Source: an uncultured Collinsella sp. (lineage in GTDB: Bacteria; Actinomycetota; Coriobacteriia; Coriobacteriales; Coriobacteriaceae). From it: a stretch of 9,251 nt of DNA. The notes below the pieces were generated by a model that saw only the letters and a list, made by a program, of their open reading frames with translations, was not told where the DNA came from and made no database searches. Location of the stretch: NCBI GenBank assembly GCA_900545075.1, contig UQXT01000079.1:1-9251 (forward strand), in the 5' to 3' direction. The position numbers and the translations under genes were made by a program. Of the stretch, positions 6,200-9,251 are shown piece after piece (positions within the stretch are counted from its first letter, which is position 1; each line of letters opens with the position of its first letter).

Positions 6200-7150
6200 A
6201 TGGTTAACGAGAAGAAGGTCGCTATTGTCGGCTGCGGTTTCGTCGGTTCGTCTTCGGCGTTCGCACTGATGCAGAGTGGTCTGTTCTCCGAGATGGTCCT
6301 CATCGACGTGGACAAGAACCGTGCCGAGGGTGAGGCCCTGGATATCGCGCACGGCATGACGTTTGCCGAGCCGATGAAGATCTACGCCGGCGATTATTCC
6401 GATGTCGCCGACGCCGCCATGATCGTCGTCACTGCTGGCGCTGCCCAGAAGCCCGGTGAGACCCGCCTGGACCTGGTCAACAAGAACGTCAACATCTTTA
6501 AGTCCATTATCCCCGAGATTAAGAAGTCCGGCTTCGACGGCATTCTGCTCATCGTCTCCAACCCGGTCGACGTTCTGACCTACGCCGCCATCAAGATGTC
6601 CGGCCTGCCCGAGGGCCATGTCATCGGCTCCGGCACCGTGCTCGACACCGGCCGCCTGCAGCAGATGCTTGGTGCCCACGTCGAGGTTGACCCGCGCGAT
6701 GTCCAGGCCTATGTCATGGGCGAGCACGGTGACTCCGAGTTTGTCGCTTGGTCCAGCGCTCAGGTTGCCGGCGTTCCGCTGAACACCTTCTGTGAGCTTC
6801 ACGGCCACCTGGAGCATGAGGCTGCCGAGAAGCGCATCGCTGAGGACGTCAAGAACTCCGCCTACACCATCATCGAGAAGAAGCACGCCACCTACTATGG
6901 CGTCGCCATGGCCGTCAAGCGCATCTGCACCGCCGTTATGCGCGATGAGCAGACCGTTCTGCCTGTCTCCTCGCTCATGGTGGGCGAGTATGGCCTGTCC
7001 GATCTTGCCATCTCCATGCCGACCGTCGTTGGCCGCGACGGCGTTGTCTGCCGCGTCCCCGTGCCGCTGAACGATGACGAGCAGCATGAGCTCACCGTCT
7101 CCGCCAAGGCCCTCAAGGACATCATCGACAGCGTCGATTTCTCCTGCTAA
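6200..7150 (+). CDS. ldh: L-lactate dehydrogenase
   Basis: This enzyme reduces pyruvate to L-lactate with NADH, regenerating NAD+ for glycolysis during fermentation in the cytoplasm. The 316-residue length is normal. The N-terminal Rossmann fold has GCGFVG (11-16) and the NAD-binding Asp in VLIDVD (D36). The specificity loop AGAAQKPGETRLDLV has Gln at 83; Gln here marks lactate dehydrogenase, while malate dehydrogenases carry Arg. Catalytic residues are R89, D149 and R152 (VLDTGR) and H176 (GEHGDSEF). The start at 6200 follows GGGAG with six bases of spacing; an earlier in-frame ATG at 6122 would read through the leader hairpin. Codon choice is very strongly biased (GCC, GTC, AAG, AAC, CTG), more than in neighbouring genes, suggesting high expression. 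The gene is followed by a terminator and is probably monocistronic. Confidence 0.95.
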   Translation: MVNEKKVAIVGCGFVGSSSAFALMQSGLFSEMVLIDVDKNRAEGEALDIAHGMTFAEPMKIYAGDYSDVADAAMIVVTAGAAQKPGETRLDLVNKNVNIFKSIIPEIKKSGFDGILLIVSNPVDVLTYAAIKMSGLPEGHVIGSGTVLDTGRLQQMLGAHVEVDPRDVQAYVMGEHGDSEFVAWSSAQVAGVPLNTFCELHGHLEHEAAEKRIAEDVKNSAYTIIEKKHATYYGVAMAVKRICTAVMRDEQTVLPVSSLMVGEYGLSDLAISMPTVVGRDGVVCRVPVPLNDDEQHELTVSAKALKDIIDSVDFSC

Positions 7151-7174
7151 ATCAAGCTCGCTAGAGCGAAAAGC

Positions 7175-7180
7175 TACAAT
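7175..7180 (+). promoter_or_regulatory. -10-like box abutting the ldh terminator
   Basis: TACAAT lies one base before the base-paired part of the hairpin at 7182-7214 and is identical to the nadE -10 box. A transcript starting about seven bases downstream would begin inside the left arm. It would then lack part of the stem, while ldh transcripts would carry the whole of it. It could drive the DUF2974 gene at 7277. The -35 region (TCAAGC) is poor, so the call is tentative. Confidence 0.4.
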
Positions 7181-7181
7181 G

Positions 7182-7216
7182 AAGGCGTCCGGGTCCACAC
7201 GGCCCGGGCGCCTTTT
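7182..7216 (+). terminator. Intrinsic terminator of ldh
   Basis: The arms at 7182-7193 and 7203-7214 pair over 12 bp, with one T-G wobble, around a nine-base loop. The outer two pairs are A-T and merge with a run of four T residues (7213-7216). It begins 31 bases after the ldh stop, a normal distance. Its last T is also the first base of the palindromic repeat at 7216, so the two elements abut. Confidence 0.8.
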
Positions 7217-7246
7217 GGTGCAAAGTAACCTGACCCCAATGCACCA
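7216..7246 (+). repeat. 31-base imperfect palindrome, copy A (upstream of the DUF2974 gene)
   Basis: TGGTGCA (7216-7222) and TGCACCA (7240-7246) are perfect inverted arms around a 17-base core, AAGTAACCTGACCCCAA. A second copy in the same orientation lies at 8442-8472 and differs at three positions, all in the core. The layout resembles REP/REPIN-type extragenic palindromes, some of which carry similar CCTGTCCCC cores and are moved by Y1-type (RAYT) transposases. That assignment comes from memory of such motifs. The last base lies 30 bases before the DUF2974 start codon. Confidence 0.75.
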
Positions 7247-7276
7247 TCCCAATACACCATAGTTGATGGGAGGGCC

Positions 7277-8437
7277 ATGTCGGATTCGCCTAATTTTTTG
7301 ACCTATGCCCAGACAGCGTTTGATCCGTTTGAGGAACGGCCGTTCTGCGCGGTGGATAGCCTGGTCTTTGCGTGGTTGTCCTATTTGCGTTTGCCGGGTG
7401 ATATGGCGGAGCTGACGAACTGGCAGGGCCTAGACGTACGCGAGCTGCTGCGCGCCGAGTGCTACCAAGACATGATTGGCGACCTGTGGGATCCGGAGGG
7501 GAGTCGTGCCCTGTTGGAGGCTGTGGCAGCAAGCCCTCGCTACCGTGGCGTTCGTGTTTGCGGCTATCGTAGCGTGAGTGATGCCGAGACAACGGAGCAG
7601 TTTGCGGCCATGACGTTCCGATTTCCGGCGGGGTTTAGCTATCTTGCCTTCCGGGGGACCGACAGCACGATTGTGGGCTGGAAAGAGGACTTTAACATGG
7701 CGTTCCGGTGTCCTGTGCCGGCCCAGGAATCCGCGGCGCGTTATGTAGACGAGGCGGCGGATGCGATTGACGGGCCGCTTTTGTGCGGAGGTCATTCCAA
7801 GGGTGGAAACCTTGCGGTGTACGGTGCGGCGATGTGCCCCGATGTCGCCCGTGAGCGAATCGAACGGGCGTATTCCCATGATGGTCCGGGCTTCGTCGAG
7901 GAGTTTCTGAGCGGCAACGCCTTCTCCGATCTATCCGGTCGAATCGACAAGACGCTACCTCGGTCGTCGATCTTTGGCATGATGTTCGAGACACAGGAGG
8001 ACTATGCCATCGTTGAGAGCACCGAGTTCAGCCTGCTGCAGCACAATCCCTTTAGCTGGGTGGTTGATGGTTGCGACTTCGTGTACTGTGAGCGCCTGTC
8101 CGCCGGTGCTCGATACGTTGATGGCTCCATTCGCGAGATGCTGCTTGCAGTGTCACCTAGCGAGCGCGAGCGTTTTGTAGATGCGTTGTTCTCCGTGTTT
8201 GAGGCTACGGGTGCTGAGCGGTTTGCGGATATCGCTGGGAATCTGCGCGAGAGCCTGCCCGTGATGCTCCAGGCTGCGCAAGGCTTTGACAAGGATACGC
8301 GACGCTTTGTCTCGCAGACTATCGTTGCGATTCTTAAGTGTGCGCTTCTGCCCAAACGTCCCCAGATCGACATGCCCGCTGCCGGCAAGAGTTTGGCAGA
8401 ACAGCTCGAGGCTTGGCAGTCCGAGCTCCTGCGCTAG
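7277..8437 (+). CDS. Mbeg1/DUF2974-type alpha/beta-hydrolase (lipase class 3-like)
   Basis: This 386-residue protein is a probable serine hydrolase of the DUF2974 (Mbeg1-like) family, related to class 3 lipases; its natural substrate is unknown. Visible landmarks are the oxyanion-loop motif AFRGTD (124-129), the nucleophile elbow GHSKGGN with Ser174, and HDGPGF (201-206), which probably carries an active-site acid. The N-terminus (VDSLVFAWLSYL) fits the usual start of the family. There is no signal peptide or clear membrane helix, so the protein is probably cytoplasmic. The start at 7277 has GGGAGGG just upstream with a tight spacing of two to three bases. Codon use is less biased than in ldh or nadE, with CGA, CGG and GGG codons that the neighbours avoid. 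This suggests low expression or acquisition. The gene lies alone between two copies of a palindromic repeat. Confidence 0.88.
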   Translation: MSDSPNFLTYAQTAFDPFEERPFCAVDSLVFAWLSYLRLPGDMAELTNWQGLDVRELLRAECYQDMIGDLWDPEGSRALLEAVAASPRYRGVRVCGYRSVSDAETTEQFAAMTFRFPAGFSYLAFRGTDSTIVGWKEDFNMAFRCPVPAQESAARYVDEAADAIDGPLLCGGHSKGGNLAVYGAAMCPDVARERIERAYSHDGPGFVEEFLSGNAFSDLSGRIDKTLPRSSIFGMMFETQEDYAIVESTEFSLLQHNPFSWVVDGCDFVYCERLSAGARYVDGSIREMLLAVSPSERERFVDALFSVFEATGAERFADIAGNLRESLPVMLQAAQGFDKDTRRFVSQTIVAILKCALLPKRPQIDMPAAGKSLAEQLEAWQSELLR

Positions 8438-8439
8438 CC

Positions 8440-8474
8440 ATTGGTGCAAAGCAACCTGTCCCCGATGCACCAAT
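8440..8474 (+). repeat. 31-base imperfect palindrome, copy B (downstream of the DUF2974 gene), with arms extended to 9 bases
   Basis: ATTGGTGCA (8440-8448) and TGCACCAAT (8466-8474) pair perfectly around the 17-base core AAGCAACCTGTCCCCGA. The part shared with copy A spans 8442-8472 and keeps the same length and orientation, with three changes in the core. It begins two bases after the stop codon of the DUF2974 gene. The arms could fold into a hairpin in the transcript, but no T-tract follows, so a terminator role is unlikely. Confidence 0.75.
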
Positions 8475-8504
8475 CTTCGATGCGCCTGGGGCGGGCTCGA
8501 CCGC

Positions 8505-8510
8505 TATACT
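8505..8510 (+). promoter_or_regulatory. -10 box of the probable promoter for the nucleoid-associated protein gene
   Basis: TATACT matches the sigma-70 -10 consensus at five of six bases and lies 39 bases upstream of the ATG at 8549. No good -35 hexamer is present at 16-18 bases upstream. It falls between repeat copy B and the next gene, so that gene probably has its own transcription start. Confidence 0.5.
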
Positions 8511-8548
8511 GGTTCGTGCCGAAATCGATCTAGAACGGAATGCCGTAT

Positions 8549-9251
8549 ATGAAAATCAATCACGCGATTCTGCATATCCTGGACTTTGACTCTGCCGTCA
8601 ACGTTATGAGCCAGCGCGAGCTCGATATCGAGAGCCGTACCGTGCGCAACTTCGTGACCACGCACCTGCGGCGCGCTCGTACTTCGGCCGACAACAAGCG
8701 TGCCACGTTTGCCGAGAACTCCGCATTCGGCGGCGAGCTCAAGGGCTATTTCTTTGGCGAGCGCGAGTTCGTGGACCTGTCGCAGCAGATTGCGGAGTTT
8801 ATCTCCTCCGAGCTCACCAAGGCCGACAAAGCCGAGTCCACTGACGTGCTTGTGGCGGACTTTGACGATGATGAGGATGCCCGCTGGTTTGCCGTGATGC
8901 TGCTGGGCTCCAAGCAGGCTTTTATGCACGAAGTGGGCCGCGAGGAGGGGGAGGTGCGCAACGACATCGCGCGCCACTACGCCATTCTGCCGAACCCCTC
9001 GCAAAAGGTGCCGAGCTATGCCATCGTGCGCGCGAGCACCATGGAGATCGGCTATGTGGACAAGAAGCGCAAGATTGCCGGCGAGGACCGTATGCTTATC
9101 CCCGATGGCCTGCTGCAGTGCGACACGGGCGTATCGGGTAAGGAGGTCATCGACACCGTGACGCGTGTGGTCGAGGAAGTCGCCGAGGAGCACGGTGCCA
9201 ACACGGCTGTAGCACTCGCCAAGGTTAAGGCTGCTGTTGCCGAGAAAGTTG
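8549..9251 (+). CDS. Nucleoid-associated protein, 37-kDa NdpA/YejK family, cut off at the right edge
   Basis: The frame is open from ATG 8549 to the window end, giving the first 234 codons of a protein that is usually about 330-350 residues long. The opening MKINHAILHILDFDSAVN, followed by ELDIESRTVRNFVTTHLRRA, matches the N-terminal pattern of the 37-kDa nucleoid-associated family as found in Gram-positive bacteria. Later parts also fit: FFGEREFVDLSQQIAEFI, DVLVADFDDDEDARWFAVMLL and the VDKKRKI strand. E. coli YejK is found with the nucleoid, but its molecular role is poorly known. The ribosome binding site is weak (ACGGAA about nine bases before the ATG). A start further upstream is unlikely because in-frame stop codons precede it. 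The C-terminal third is missing, so integrity cannot be judged. Confidence 0.85.
   Translation, partial: MKINHAILHILDFDSAVNVMSQRELDIESRTVRNFVTTHLRRARTSADNKRATFAENSAFGGELKGYFFGEREFVDLSQQIAEFISSELTKADKAESTDVLVADFDDDEDARWFAVMLLGSKQAFMHEVGREEGEVRNDIARHYAILPNPSQKVPSYAIVRASTMEIGYVDKKRKIAGEDRMLIPDGLLQCDTGVSGKEVIDTVTRVVEEVAEEHGANTAVALAKVKAAVAEKV

Noticed and set aside
6197..7252. A 351-codon minus-strand open frame opposite ldh
   Set aside because: It is a mirror of the extremely codon-biased ldh gene. Its start lies beyond the ldh terminator in the repeat region, and the protein shows no family motif.
7216..8474. A complete composite transposon or insertion sequence around the DUF2974 gene
   Set aside because: There is no transposase gene between or beside the repeats, the repeats are only about 31 bases long, and no target-site duplication is evident. 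Only the repeat pair itself is claimed.

Overview
The window looks like chromosomal DNA from a high-GC Gram-positive bacterium. The best guess is a gut actinobacterium of the Coriobacteriia, Collinsella or a close relative. This is inferred from strong G/C preference at third codon positions, purine-rich Shine-Dalgarno sites, TACAAT/TATACT-type -10 boxes, and the protein types: a long nitrilase-fused NAD synthetase, a DapL-like aminotransferase, an L-lactate dehydrogenase, a Mbeg1/DUF2974-type hydrolase and a 37-kDa nucleoid-associated protein. No ribosomal RNA is present, so the genus is not proven.

Layout. Positions 1-2533 are read on the minus strand. A predicted membrane protein with a long Ser/Thr/Asn/Gly tail (2533 to 1571) is followed by a strong hairpin terminator. 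Next comes an unrecognised cytoplasmic protein with a small N-terminal domain, a Lys-rich patch, a long acidic/Pro-Ala linker and a C-terminal domain (1430 to 117), with its own terminator at about 76-109. A ribosome binding site at the left edge suggests another minus-strand gene begins just outside. From 2737 onwards everything is read on the plus strand: nadE (2737-4716), a class I/II aminotransferase (4835-5998), L-lactate dehydrogenase (6200-7150), a DUF2974 alpha/beta-hydrolase (7277-8437) and the first 234 codons of an NdpA/YejK-family nucleoid-associated protein (8549 to the edge).

The plus-strand genes appear to be separate transcription units, each preceded by a 100-200 base gap with hairpins and promoter-like boxes. 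NadE makes NAD+, and lactate dehydrogenase turns NADH back to NAD+ in fermentation. The link is only thematic, since the two genes are separated by hairpins. The most curious features lie in the gaps. A 31-base imperfect palindrome (TGGTGCA-N17-TGCACCA with a CCTGnCCCC core) occurs once on each side of the DUF2974 gene. Terminator-like hairpins sit almost against the ribosome binding sites of the aminotransferase and ldh genes. A TACAnnTGTA palindrome overlaps the ribosome binding site of the unknown minus-strand gene. I found no CRISPR array, tRNA, rRNA, transposase gene or clear new multi-gene system.
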